Positions 46,542 to 55,722 of a stretch of DNA of 64,000 bases are shown here, one piece after another. The stretch's first letter is position 1. Every line of letters begins with the position of its first letter. This stretch comes from JACVRW01 sp963728495 (GTDB lineage Bacteria > Actinomycetota > Thermoleophilia > Solirubrobacterales > Thermoleophilaceae), in contig CAVSKI010000011.1 in NCBI GenBank assembly GCA_963728495.1, positions 744,001 through 808,000 of the forward strand. Direction: 5' to 3'. A model generated the notes under the pieces. It worked only from the letters and a program-made list of their open reading frames with translations. It ran no database searches and had not been told where the DNA came from. Position numbers and translations under genes: made by a program.

Positions 46542-47702
46542 GCGCTTGAAGCGCCGGCGCCCAAGTTGGAGCACCGCCCCGTCGAGCCGGTCCGGGGGCA
46601 AATCGAGCTCCGACCCGTCGAGCGGCTCGCCGTCCAGCTTGACCGCGGCCTGGGCCAGCATACGGCGCCCCTCGGAGCGCGAGATGCCGAAGGCGTCGGC
46701 CAGGAGCGCGGGCAGGTGCACCGCCTGCTCCCCGTTGGCCTGGAAGGCGAACTCATCGATCTGCTCGGGCAGCTCGCGTCGCACGTGCAGCGTGTCGAAG
46801 CGCTCCTGCGCTTCCTCTGCCGCCGCAGTGCCGTGGAGACGCGCGGTCAGCTCGAGCGCCATCGCGCGCTTGGCGTCCCGGGGAGGGAGCGCGGTGTCGA
46901 GGGGCGAGTCCAGCAACAGCGAGGCGTAGACCTCCAGCGCCTCGTCGGGCACGCGCATCAGCTTGCCGTACACGTCCTCGGGGGGGTCGTCGACCCCCAC
47001 GTAGTTGCCCAGCGACTTGGACATCTTCTGAACGCCGTCGGTGCCGGGCAGGATCGGCATCGTGAGAATCGACTGCGGGTCGACCCCATAGGCTCTCTGT
47101 ATCTCGCGAGCGAGGAGCACGTTGAACTTCTGGTCGGTCGCCCCGAGCTCGATGTCGGAGCGAACGGCAACCGAGTCGTAGCCCTGCATGAGCGGATAGA
47201 GCAGCTCGAGGATCGAGATGGGCTCGCGGGCGGCATAGCGCTGTGCGAAGTCGTCGCGTTCGAGCAGTTGGGCAACCGTCGATGTGCGCGCGAGCGCAAA
47301 CAGTTCCTCCATCGGCATGTCGAGCCACTCGCCGTTGCGCCGCACCTCTGTCCGGGAGCGGTCGAGCACCTTGAAAGCCTGTTCCTCGTAGGTCTCGGCG
47401 TTGCGGTCGATCTCCGCCGGGTCCACGAACGGCCGCATCGAGGAGCGCCCGCTCGGGTCCCCCACCCGCGCCGTGTAGTCGCCGACGATCAGCACGACCT
47501 GGTGGCCCAGGTCCTGAAACTCGCGCAGTTTGCGCAGCACCACCGTGTGACCGAGGTGGATGTCGGGCGTGGTCGGGTCCACGCCAAGCTTCACCCGCAG
47601 CGGCCGATCCAGGCCCAGCTGGCGTTCGAGCTCGCCTCCGGGGAGCGCGTCGACGGCATTACGGGTGAGGAAACGGGCCGCCTCGGACGGGGAATCCGTC
47701 AT
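46527..47702 (-). CDS. tyrS: Tyrosyl-tRNA synthetase
   Basis: Charges tRNA-Tyr. From ATG 47702 it has 391 residues. KLGVDPTTPDIHLGHTVVL carries the HIGH-like motif; LMQGYDSVAVRSDIELGATDQKFN binds tyrosine; KMSKSLGNYVG is the KMSKS loop. An S4 RNA-binding domain ends the protein (FGISRSEGRRMLAQAAVKLDG). ATG 47726 gives eight extra residues and is less likely. Divergent from the PBP gene with an 89-base gap, too short for a T-box leader. Confidence 0.96.
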   Translation of the reverse strand: MTDSPSEAARFLTRNAVDALPGGELERQLGLDRPLRVKLGVDPTTPDIHLGHTVVLRKLREFQDLGHQVVLIVGDYTARVGDPSGRSSMRPFVDPAEIDRNAETYEEQAFKVLDRSRTEVRRNGEWLDMPMEELFALARTSTVAQLLERDDFAQRYAAREPISILELLYPLMQGYDSVAVRSDIELGATDQKFNVLLAREIQRAYGVDPQSILTMPILPGTDGVQKMSKSLGNYVGVDDPPEDVYGKLMRVPDEALEVYASLLLDSPLDTALPPRDAKRAMALELTARLHGTAAAEEAQERFDTLHVRRELPEQIDEFAFQANGEQAVHLPALLADAFGISRSEGRRMLAQAAVKLDGEPLDGSELDLPPDRLDGAVLQLGRRRFKRLRKG

Positions 47703-47791
47703 CGGGCCAATGCTAGACTGCCGCACTCGCTGGGCGCCCGGTCAGTAGGCCGTGCGAGGGGCGCCAGAAGCCGCCGTTACAGCTCGCACGC

Positions 47792-50224
47792 ATGCGCGAT
47801 ACCCCTCTGCCGGGGCGCTCAAAGCTCACAATGCCCGAGCCGCCGACTTCCATCCAAGACTTCACGCCCCAGCGCGGGCCCCGCTTCGTGCGCGCGGGCC
47901 AAACTCCGCCGCCCCCTCCTCCTCCGGACCCGGTCAAGCCGAGGCTCAAGAAGTTCCGGCTGTTCTCCGTGGTCGCCGGCCTGTCGATCATCGCGGCGAT
48001 CTCGACCGTCTTCGGCATGCTGATGGCGGTGGCCAGCGACCTGCCGTCGCTCGACAACCGGGCCGAGCTGCGGGCGGCTGAGAACTCGGTCCTGTTCGCC
48101 GATGGGCCCGGATGCAACAAGATGAGCGAGGCGCGCGCCAACGTCGACTGCCGGATCGCCAAGCTCACCGGCAACCTCAATCGCATCCTCGTCGACGAGC
48201 GCGACGTCTCGCCGTACCTCAAGAACGCCGTGATCGCCATCGAGGACCGCCGTTTCTACGAGCACGAGGGCGTCGACTACACGGGTATCGCCCGCGCGCT
48301 GTGGCAGGACATCCGCCGCCGTCAGGCGGTTCAGGGCGGTTCCACGATCACCCAGCAATTCGTGAAGAACGCGCTCTCCGCACAGGGAGACCGCTCGGTG
48401 TTCCAGAAGCTGCGCGAGTCCGCGCTGGCCTACCACCTCGAGCGCGAATGGCCGAAGGAGCGAATACTCACTCAGTACCTCAATACCGTTTATTTCGGTA
48501 ACGGCGCGTACGGCATCGAATCCGCCATGCGCACCTATTTCGGTGACGGTGACGAGCCGGACGAGCTGCGCACGGCCGGCGAGGACACCGCCCTCTCCTA
48601 CCAGCCCGTTCCCGAAGACGACGTGGTGGCCGAGGATTCGCGCGAGGTGTTCGACGTCGAGCCCGCGGAGGCCGCGCTGCTGGCGGGAATGATCGCATCG
48701 CCGAGTCTGTACGACCCGGTCGAGAATCCGGCCAAGGCGAAGGCCCGGCGCGACCTCGTGCTGACCCGCATGCTCGAGCAGAAGATGATCACCCGGGCTC
48801 AGTACAAGCAAGCGCTGATCACCTCCCTGCCCGACGAGGACCAGGTCGACCCGCCCGACGTGGAGTCCGAGCAGCCCTACTTCACCACCTGGATGACCGA
48901 GCACCTGATCGACGAGTACTCGGCAAGTGTGGTGTTCGGAGGAGGGCTCGACGTGAAGACAACGATCGATCCCGAGCTTCAGACCGCGGCCGAGAACGCG
49001 ATCGCCGGCCGCCTGGCCGGCATCGGGCCCAGCGCCTCGCTGGTGGCGATCGACAACGACACCGGCGAGGTCAAGGCGATGGTGGGCGGCACGGACTACG
49101 ACGCCACCCCGTTCAACCTGGCCACCAACGGCCACCGCCAGCCCGGCTCGGCCTTCAAGCCGTTCATCCTCGTGCGCGCGCTCGCGGACGGGATTGACCC
49201 CAACAGCACGTGGGCCTCCCAGCCCAAGCAGCTTCCCTTCATCGGCGAGAAGGGACCGGAGCTCTTCAAGGTGTCCAACTACGAGGACTCCTACCTCGGC
49301 TCCGCCTCGCTGTGGTCGGCCACCGCCACCTCCGACAACTCGGTGTTCGCCGAGCTCGGCATGGAGGTAAAGCCCAAGCGGGTGGCCAGGATGGCCAAGC
49401 GGATGGGAATCAAGACCGACCTCTCGACCAACCCGGCGATGCTGCTCGGAGGCCTCGAGGAGGGCGTGACCGCACTCGAGATGGCCTACGCCTACTCAAC
49501 CCTGGCCAACAACGGCAAGCGCGTGTCCGGCACCCTGGCGCCGAACAACAGAGGGCCGGTGGCCATCGAGGAAGTACGCGGGCCCAACGGGACTGAGGAG
49601 AACGAGCCCGTGACCAAGCAGGTGATCCCCCCCGACGTCGCCCAGACGGCCAAGGACATGCTCGGGCTGGTCGTGAGCAGCGGCACCGGCAAGTCCGCCC
49701 AGGTGGGCGACGAGAACATCTGGGGCAAGACGGGAACGACCGAGAACTACGGCGACGCCTGGTTCGCCGGCGGCAACGATGAGATGACCGTGGCGGTATG
49801 GGTCGGATACGCCGATCGCGTGCAGGCGATGGAGTACGAGCACGCCGGTCCGGTGGCGGGCGGGACGTTCCCGGCCGAGATCTTCCACGACTTCATGACC
49901 CAGTGGGTCTCGATGCGCGACACTCGCCGAGTCGCGCTGAGAGCGGCGAGGCTGAGCAAGGACGGCGACAGCGACACCGACACCGACACCTACGTACCTC
50001 CGACCACCGTCGACCCGAACGCGCTGCCGCCGGCCGACCAAAGCGTGCCCACCACCCCGTCCGAGCCGACGGACGGCGAGCAGCCCGAAGCGGCCCCGGA
50101 ACCCGATGCCCCCGCCGAACCGCCGGTTCCCGAAACTCCCGTGCCGGCCGAGCCGGCGCCCCCGGTCACGCCGCCCAGCGGCGAGGGCGGAAGCGGCGGC
50201 GGCGGCGTAGCCCCGGTGCCCTAG
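47792..50224 (+). CDS. Class A penicillin-binding protein (glycosyltransferase/transpeptidase)
   Basis: 810 residues, type II membrane protein: cytoplasmic Pro-rich start, one membrane segment (SVVAGLSIIAAISTVFGML), then the glycosyltransferase domain with AIEDRRFYEHEGVDYTGI and GGSTITQQFVKNAL. The transpeptidase domain has the SxxK Ser in GSAFKPF, SDN in TATSDNSVF, and KTG in WGKTGTTENYGDAWF. The last 80 residues are Pro/Glu-rich and probably span the wall. Polymerises and crosslinks peptidoglycan. ATG 47831 is an alternative start. The stop TAG shares CTAG with the mpg stop on the other strand. Confidence 0.94.
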   Translation: MRDTPLPGRSKLTMPEPPTSIQDFTPQRGPRFVRAGQTPPPPPPPDPVKPRLKKFRLFSVVAGLSIIAAISTVFGMLMAVASDLPSLDNRAELRAAENSVLFADGPGCNKMSEARANVDCRIAKLTGNLNRILVDERDVSPYLKNAVIAIEDRRFYEHEGVDYTGIARALWQDIRRRQAVQGGSTITQQFVKNALSAQGDRSVFQKLRESALAYHLEREWPKERILTQYLNTVYFGNGAYGIESAMRTYFGDGDEPDELRTAGEDTALSYQPVPEDDVVAEDSREVFDVEPAEAALLAGMIASPSLYDPVENPAKAKARRDLVLTRMLEQKMITRAQYKQALITSLPDEDQVDPPDVESEQPYFTTWMTEHLIDEYSASVVFGGGLDVKTTIDPELQTAAENAIAGRLAGIGPSASLVAIDNDTGEVKAMVGGTDYDATPFNLATNGHRQPGSAFKPFILVRALADGIDPNSTWASQPKQLPFIGEKGPELFKVSNYEDSYLGSASLWSATATSDNSVFAELGMEVKPKRVARMAKRMGIKTDLSTNPAMLLGGLEEGVTALEMAYAYSTLANNGKRVSGTLAPNNRGPVAIEEVRGPNGTEENEPVTKQVIPPDVAQTAKDMLGLVVSSGTGKSAQVGDENIWGKTGTTENYGDAWFAGGNDEMTVAVWVGYADRVQAMEYEHAGPVAGGTFPAEIFHDFMTQWVSMRDTRRVALRAARLSKDGDSDTDTDTYVPPTTVDPNALPPADQSVPTTPSEPTDGEQPEAAPEPDAPAEPPVPETPVPAEPAPPVTPPSGEGGSGGGGVAPVP

Positions 50225-50814
50225 GCCGCCGCGCGGCGCATGGCCGCCGGCCACGGTCGCGACACGTAGCGGCTGTCGGCATCGCAGAAGCGCCACGGGA
50301 GCTCGGCCGCCTTGGTGATGCCGATCCGCTCCCCCACGACGATGCGCGGCTCGCGGTGACCGCGCTCGCGCGCGAGGACCTCGATCGGGCCGTCCACCAG
50401 CGACGTCCCGTTGAGCGAGAGACCGACCCCCAGCGCCTGGGTGAGCTTGCCCGGCCCGGAGCAGAGGTCTCCGAGGCGCTCGAGCCCGCGCCGCTCGCGC
50501 ATCTCGCTCACCCCGTCGGTCGGCTCGAGCGCGCGAATCAGGACCGCGGCGCCCACTCCCTCGTTCTCGGACACCGCGTTGAGCAGAGCGTGAATGCCGT
50601 AGGAGAAGTAGACGTACGCTCGCCCCGGCTCCCCGAACAGGATGTGCGTACGCCCGGTGATGCCGACGTGGGCATGGCAGGCGGGCTCATCCATGTGGTA
50701 GCTCTCGGTCTCCACGATCCGGCCTGCGCTCTCGCCATGGCGCACCGTGCAGCCGATCAGATCTCGCGCCACGGCGTGCACCGAGCGGGCGTAGAAGTCG
50801 AGGCGGGGCCTCAT
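50221..50814 (-). CDS. DNA-3-methyladenine glycosylase (AAG/MPG family)
   Basis: 197 residues from ATG 50814. Removes alkylated purines from DNA. GRIVETESYHMDEPACHA holds the catalytic Glu; FGEPGRAYVYFSYGIH is the base-binding Tyr region; LCSGPGKLTQALG is conserved. ATG overlaps the argH stop by 4 bases. Frame continues upstream over argH but without similarity. It ends on the PBP stop codon (shared CTAG). Confidence 0.93.
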   Translation of the reverse strand: MRPRLDFYARSVHAVARDLIGCTVRHGESAGRIVETESYHMDEPACHAHVGITGRTHILFGEPGRAYVYFSYGIHALLNAVSENEGVGAAVLIRALEPTDGVSEMRERRGLERLGDLCSGPGKLTQALGVGLSLNGTSLVDGPIEVLARERGHREPRIVVGERIGITKAAELPWRFCDADSRYVSRPWPAAMRRAAA

Positions 50815-52187
50815 GGGCCCATCGCCTCGTCGAGCACGTGCCGGGCCTGGGCCAGCTGGTCGTTCACGCGCGCGAGCGAGGTGCCGCCCTCCGACACCTT
50901 CGACTCCAGCCACGATCGCTGATCGAGCAGAGCGCGAAAGGCGTCCGGCGCCAGACCGGGCGCCAACTCGGCGATCTCGCCGTCGGCCAGCTCGGACAGC
51001 CGCTTGTGGCCTTCCAACGCGGCTCGCACGAGGCCGGCAACCATTCCGTGGGCCTCGCGGAACGGCACCCCCTCACGCACGAGCAGGTCGGCCACGTCGG
51101 TGGCGGCGGTGAACTCGTCGGATGCAGCGGCGGCCATGCGCTCGCGATCGAACTCGATTCCGGCCAGCATCTCGGACGCCACCCGCAGGCACAGCTCCAG
51201 CGTGTCGATCGTGTCGAAGAGGGGTTCCTTGTCCTCCTGAAGGTCCTTGTTGTAGGTCAGCGGCAGCGCATGCAACACCCCGTGAACTCCCGCCAGCCGG
51301 CCCACGATGCGAGGCGCCTTGGCGCGCAGCAGCTCGGCCGCGTCGGGATTCTTCTTCTGCGGCATCAGGCTCGAGCCGGAGGCAAAGGCGTCGGCCACCT
51401 GGCAGAAGCCGAATTCGGCCGTCGACCAGAGCACGATCTCCGAGCCCAGCTGTGACAGGTGGCCGGCGCAGGTGGCCGCCGCGCTCAGGTAGTCGAGCAC
51501 GAAGTCTCGATTTGACACCGCGTCCAGCGAGTTTTCGGCGATCCCGTTGAAGCCCAGCTCTTGAGCCACGTACATGCGACCGGTGTCGAAGTTCACGCCG
51601 GCCAGCGCGCCGGCGCCCAGCGGCAGGTCGTCCGTGGCGGTCATGCAGAAGTTGAAGCGCTGGAGGTCGCGCCGGAACTTCCAGAACCAGGCCAGCAGGT
51701 GATGAGAGAGATACACCGGCTGGGCGCGCTGGAGGTGTGTGTAGCCGGGCAGCGGCCAGTCGAGGTGGCGCTCGGCTCGCTCGACCAGCGTGGCCATCAA
51801 AGCCAGAAGCAGTGAGCGCGCCTCGAGGCTGTGCGCGCGCACCACCATGGCCACGTCGGTGGCCACCTGATCGTTTCGCGAGCGTGCGGTATGCAACTTC
51901 CCGCCGGCTGGCCCGATGACCTCGGTCAGACGCCGCTCGATGGCCATGTGAATGTCCTCGTCGTCCTCCTTGACGAGGAACGTGTCGGCCTCGATCTCGC
52001 CGCGAACGGCGGCGAGGCCCTTCTCGATCTGCTCCAGGTCCTCCTGCCCGATGATGTCGCTGCGGGCGAGCATGCGCGCGTGGGCGAGTGATTGCTCGAT
52101 GTCGTAGGGCGCAAGCCGGTAGTCGAAGGCGATCGACGAGTTCAGCGCGCGAAACAGCGGGTCCTGGGGATCGGCAAAACGGCCCAT
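50811..52187 (-). CDS. argH: Argininosuccinate lyase
   Basis: Final step of arginine synthesis, splitting argininosuccinate into arginine and fumarate. 458 residues from ATG 52187. The signature GSSLMPQKKNPDAAEL is exact. KLHTARSRNDQVATDVA and GYTHLQRAQPVYLSHHLLAW are the other conserved blocks. The upstream 16-residue frame extension is not needed. Its start codon overlaps that of the GNAT gene on the opposite strand. Confidence 0.96.
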   Translation of the reverse strand: MGRFADPQDPLFRALNSSIAFDYRLAPYDIEQSLAHARMLARSDIIGQEDLEQIEKGLAAVRGEIEADTFLVKEDDEDIHMAIERRLTEVIGPAGGKLHTARSRNDQVATDVAMVVRAHSLEARSLLLALMATLVERAERHLDWPLPGYTHLQRAQPVYLSHHLLAWFWKFRRDLQRFNFCMTATDDLPLGAGALAGVNFDTGRMYVAQELGFNGIAENSLDAVSNRDFVLDYLSAAATCAGHLSQLGSEIVLWSTAEFGFCQVADAFASGSSLMPQKKNPDAAELLRAKAPRIVGRLAGVHGVLHALPLTYNKDLQEDKEPLFDTIDTLELCLRVASEMLAGIEFDRERMAAAASDEFTAATDVADLLVREGVPFREAHGMVAGLVRAALEGHKRLSELADGEIAELAPGLAPDAFRALLDQRSWLESKVSEGGTSLARVNDQLAQARHVLDEAMGP

Positions 52188-52830
52188 GCGGGTCCGGCAG
52201 TCTAGATTGCCGTCCGCCTTGACCCATGTCCGCAAAGCCCGGCCGGAGGACTTTCCGGCGGCAGCCCGGCTCCTTCACCTCAGCGCCGCCGACATGTACG
52301 ACCGCTTTTCGGGCGGGCGCGAACGCGCGCTGCGGGTGCTCGAGCGCTCGCTGGCCGAACCGGGCACCGCGTCGAGCGCCGAGACGGTCTGGCTGGTGGA
52401 GATCGACGATCAGCTCGCCGGCGTGATGGCCGCCTTTCCCGTCGACGAGGCCGGCGAGCGCTCGCGGGCTTTTCTCAATCTGACCCTGCGCAGCACGCCG
52501 CTGTGGCGCTGGCCGACCGCCCTCTACCTCTACTGGGCCGGCGGTCGCGCGGCTCCGAGCCCGCCCGCGAGCGCCTTCTACATCGATGCTCTGGCCACCG
52601 CCGAGGAGTTCCGGCGTCGCGGAGCGGCGCGGGCGCTGCTCGCCGAAGCCGAGCGCGAGGCGCGCAGGCGCCGCCTGCCGGCGATCGCCCTCGACACGAC
52701 GATCGACAACGCCCCCGCACGTGCGCTCTACGGTCGCGAGGGATACGACGAGGTGGCCTACCAGCCGCCGGGGCGCGGACTGCCGGGGTTCGTGGCGCTG
52801 GTCAAGCCGCTGGGTGAAACCGCGGGGTAA
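52186..52830 (+). CDS. GNAT-family N-acetyltransferase
   Basis: 214 residues. The N-terminal beta strand starts VRKARPEDFPAAARLLHL; the acetyl-CoA loop is ATAEEFRRRGAARALLAEAE, and the C-terminal DNAPARALYGREGYDEV is typical of the fold. Substrate unknown. The first 14 residues before VRKA look dispensable, so TTG 52219 is an alternative start and would remove the overlap with the argH start. Confidence 0.88.
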   Translation: MRVRQSRLPSALTHVRKARPEDFPAAARLLHLSAADMYDRFSGGRERALRVLERSLAEPGTASSAETVWLVEIDDQLAGVMAAFPVDEAGERSRAFLNLTLRSTPLWRWPTALYLYWAGGRAAPSPPASAFYIDALATAEEFRRRGAARALLAEAEREARRRRLPAIALDTTIDNAPARALYGREGYDEVAYQPPGRGLPGFVALVKPLGETAG

Positions 52831-52840
52831 AGTCACGCGG

Positions 52841-53458
52841 ATGGGGTGCTACGGAGAGCAGGTCCTCCCGCGGATCATCAACCTCGTCTGCGGGCTGAAG
52901 ACAGTCGAACCGCTCCGGCGCAGGGTCTGTGAGGGCCTGGAGGGAGATGTCCTGGAGATCGGCTTCGGCTCAGGGCTCAACGTGCCGTTCTACCCGGGGG
53001 CGGTCGACCGGGTGGCAGCAGTCGAGCCCTCGGACGTCGGGTGGAACCTGGCCGGCAAGCGCCTCGACGCGAGCGGCGTGACCGTGGACCGGACGGGCCT
53101 GGACGGCCAGTCGCTGCCCCTCCCCGACAACAGTCGCGACTCGGCCCTCACCACTTGGACGCTGTGCACCATCCCGGACGTGAACGCCGCCCTGCGTGAG
53201 GTGAGGCGCGTTCTCAAGCCCGGCGGCACCCTTCACTTCCTCGAGCACGGGCTGGCTCCTGACGAGCAGGTGCGCCGCTGGCAGCATCGCCTCGAGCCGG
53301 TGCAGAAGCGGGTGTTCGGCGGCTGCCACCTCACCCGGCCGGTCGTGAACCTGCTCGCCGCCGCGGGCTTCACGATCACCGAGGTCGACGTGTTCTACGA
53401 GGACGGCGCCCCGAAGTTCTTGGCCGCCGACTCGCTCGGCGTTGCCGTCTCGCCCTAG
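52841..53458 (+). CDS. Class I SAM-dependent methyltransferase
   Basis: 205 residues from ATG 52841. SAM site VLEIGFGSGLNVPFYP, then AAVEPSDVGW (acid loop), TWTLCTIPDVNAAL and LREVRRVLKPGGTLHFLEHG. It resembles UbiE-like and phosphatidylethanolamine-type methyltransferases; the acceptor is unknown. Starts 10 bases after the GNAT stop. Its stop is 11 bases from the end of the converging CoA transferase. Confidence 0.9.
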   Translation: MGCYGEQVLPRIINLVCGLKTVEPLRRRVCEGLEGDVLEIGFGSGLNVPFYPGAVDRVAAVEPSDVGWNLAGKRLDASGVTVDRTGLDGQSLPLPDNSRDSALTTWTLCTIPDVNAALREVRRVLKPGGTLHFLEHGLAPDEQVRRWQHRLEPVQKRVFGGCHLTRPVVNLLAAAGFTITEVDVFYEDGAPKFLAADSLGVAVSP

Positions 53459-53469
53459 CGGGCCGCCGC

Positions 53470-54699
53470 CTACGCCGGCGCGGGTGTGACGCCGGCCACC
53501 ACGCCGGCATCGCTCAGCCGCCCGATCTCAGTGTCGGTCAGGCCCAGCACCCCGGCCAGCACCTCCTCGGTGTGCTCGCCCAGGACGGGCGCGCGCATCG
53601 GGGCCAGCCGCTCGGCGTTCGAGAAGTCGAGCGGGGAGGCCGGCACTACGTACGTTCCGATGCCCGGCTGGTCGACTTCCTCGAACATCGCGCTCTGCGT
53701 TGACACGCGCGGGTCCTCCTCCACGAGCTGAGTGAACGTCTGGTAGGGCCCCCAGGAGACGTCGTGATTGTCGAATTTCTCGCGGACCTGTTCGAGCGTC
53801 TGGGCCAGCACCCACGGCTTGAGCGTGGCTCCGATCACCTCGCGCGCGGCGAAGCGACCGCTCTCGAGGTCGAGGTCGACGTCCATCAGCTTCGCGATCG
53901 CGTCGAAGGCCTCGTTCAGGCCCGTGGCCTTCACGAGGTTGCGCCACTGGCGCAGCGTGAGCGCCACGATCATCACCCGGCGGCCGTCCCGGGTCATGAA
54001 GTCGCGTCCGAAGGCGCCGTACAGGTAGTTGCCGTCCTTGATCCGCTCGTGCTGGTTGATCTGGACCTCGGCGATCTTGCCCAGGTTGCCCACCATCCAG
54101 AACGCCACGTCCGACAACGCCACCTGCACGCGCTGGCCCTCCCCGGTTCGGGCCCGCCGGCGTTCGGCGGCCAAAAGGCTGGTGGTGGCCAGCATCCCCG
54201 TGATCGCGTCCCAGGCGGGAAGCAGGTGGTTGAAGGGCACGGAGAGGTTGCGCGGGCCGGTGGCCCAGGGAAACCCGGTGGCCGGATTGACCGTGTAGTC
54301 CACGGCCGAGGAGCCGTCGGCGTTGCCCACGATGTTGACCATGATCAGGTCCGAGCGCCGCGCCGCGAGCATCTCGTAGTCGAGGAAGCCGCGAGCGGGA
54401 AAGTTGGTGAGCACCAGGCCGGCCTCGGGCCCCGGGGCGGTGATCAGCGCCGCGACGAGCTCGCGGCCCTCCTCGGAGCGAATGTCGACCTGGACCGATC
54501 GCTTGCCCTTGTTGAGGCCCGCCCAGAACAGGCTCTGGCCATCGGCGGTCACGGGCCAGCGGGTGCGGTCGAGGCCCCCGCCGATCGGGTCGAAGCGAAT
54601 CACGTCGGCGCCGAGCTGGGCCATGGCCATCCCGCCGAGAGGGGCCGCGACGAAGGCCGAGCCCTCGACGATCCGCATGCCTTCGAGAATGCCTCCCAT
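53470..54699 (-). CDS. Family III CoA transferase, mesaconyl-CoA C1-C4 transferase (Mct)-like
   Basis: 409 residues of the CaiB/BaiF family. The start (GGILEGMRIVEGSAFVAAPL, then GGMAMAQLGADVIRFDP), FWAGLNKGKRSV, VDYTVNPATGFPWATGP and DGNYLYGAFGRDF follow the Chloroflexus Mct pattern as I recall it. That enzyme moves CoA between the C1 and C4 carboxyls of mesaconate within the 3-hydroxypropionate bicycle. An itaconate or other dicarboxylate CoA transferase is the main alternative. Last gene of the leu/cim/mct run; its start touches the hydratase stop. Confidence 0.85.
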   Translation of the reverse strand: MGGILEGMRIVEGSAFVAAPLGGMAMAQLGADVIRFDPIGGGLDRTRWPVTADGQSLFWAGLNKGKRSVQVDIRSEEGRELVAALITAPGPEAGLVLTNFPARGFLDYEMLAARRSDLIMVNIVGNADGSSAVDYTVNPATGFPWATGPRNLSVPFNHLLPAWDAITGMLATTSLLAAERRRARTGEGQRVQVALSDVAFWMVGNLGKIAEVQINQHERIKDGNYLYGAFGRDFMTRDGRRVMIVALTLRQWRNLVKATGLNEAFDAIAKLMDVDLDLESGRFAAREVIGATLKPWVLAQTLEQVREKFDNHDVSWGPYQTFTQLVEEDPRVSTQSAMFEEVDQPGIGTYVVPASPLDFSNAERLAPMRAPVLGEHTEEVLAGVLGLTDTEIGRLSDAGVVAGVTPAPA

Positions 54700-55722
54700 C
54701 TACGCGACCAGGGCGACGAAGCGCCAGTCGAGGACGGGTTCAGGTTCGCTGTCGTCGCGGACGGCGGAGACCAGGGCGCGCAGCTGTACCCGGCCTCCCT
54801 CGTCGAGCGCAGTGGTGTCGATCACCTGCAGCTCGGTGCGCAGCACGTCCCCCTCGAACACCGGCGCGAGGTGGTCGCAGCCCACCCAGGCGAGGATCGT
54901 CGCGATAGCCGGGATGGCCCGCGTCGCGTGGGCCGCAGCCACCGAGATGGTGTGTCCCCCATACACGAGGCGCCGGCCGCGTCCGCTGCTCGTGGCGTCC
55001 GTGTGGGCCATGGCCACGTTGAGCGTGAGCCGGGCCAGCTCGGGCGCAGCACTCACCGTCTCTCCGCCCTCGATCACGAACGTCGATCCGGCCTCCAGAT
55101 CGGGGTGGTGGGGCGCCGCCGTGGCCTCGCGGAGGAGGTCGAGCCGCCACGCTCCCGGGGAGGCGGCTTTGAGAGCAGAGGGGTCCAGGGTCTCCGGGAG
55201 GTCCTTGAACGTGTCGCTGTGGCCGGTGTCGGCATCGGAGTCGCGCAGGGGGATCATCGGGCAGCGCCAGAAGTCGAGCACCTCCTCGCGGTCCTGGTTG
55301 ATCGTCCGGATCCTCAGGGCCACGAGGCCGCTCGCCGGCGCTCCCTCGCGACGCCGGTTCTGCTTTAGCCCGACGACCTCGGTGCGCGTGCGCAGCGTGT
55401 CGCCGATGAACACCGGGCGGGCGAGAACGAGGCCTCGGTAGAACAGGTTGCCGCGAACTCGCCGGGTCGGGCCGGTGGATTGGCCGATGGCCACGTCGCA
55501 CACGAGGTTGGGATGGGCGAGCGGCCGATCGCTGCCGGTGACCGCGCAGCACAGCGGGGCATCCAGCGCCAGCCGCAGGCGGTCCCCCGCCACGGCCTGG
55601 TGCAGCGCGGCGTGCCCGCTGGTCAGCGTCAGGCCGGGGGCGTCGTCGAAGACCTGCCCCAGCTCGAAATCCTCGAACCAGGGCCCGCCGACGTGGATTC
55701 TCGTCCCGGCCGAGGTGCTCAT
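54700..55722 (-). CDS. Double-hotdog MaoC hydratase, mesaconyl-CoA hydratase (Mch)-like
   Basis: 340 residues from ATG 55722. Two hotdog halves: GPWFEDFELGQVFDDAPGLT opens the first, LARLTLNVAMAHTDATSSG with RRLVYGGHTISVAAAH the second. GDTLRTRTEVVGLKQN also appears in Mch proteins. Mch hydrates or dehydrates between methylmalyl-CoA and mesaconyl-C1-CoA. Itaconyl-CoA hydratase is shorter (about 280). The frame upstream of 55722 is citE out of frame. ATG overlaps the lyase stop by 3 bases. Confidence 0.83.
   Translation of the reverse strand: MSTSAGTRIHVGGPWFEDFELGQVFDDAPGLTLTSGHAALHQAVAGDRLRLALDAPLCCAVTGSDRPLAHPNLVCDVAIGQSTGPTRRVRGNLFYRGLVLARPVFIGDTLRTRTEVVGLKQNRRREGAPASGLVALRIRTINQDREEVLDFWRCPMIPLRDSDADTGHSDTFKDLPETLDPSALKAASPGAWRLDLLREATAAPHHPDLEAGSTFVIEGGETVSAAPELARLTLNVAMAHTDATSSGRGRRLVYGGHTISVAAAHATRAIPAIATILAWVGCDHLAPVFEGDVLRTELQVIDTTALDEGGRVQLRALVSAVRDDSEPEPVLDWRFVALVA

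Noticed and set aside
47703..47791. Possible T-box riboswitch before tyrS
   Set aside because: The gap between tyrS and the divergent PBP gene is only 89 bases, too short, and no T-box core sequence is present.
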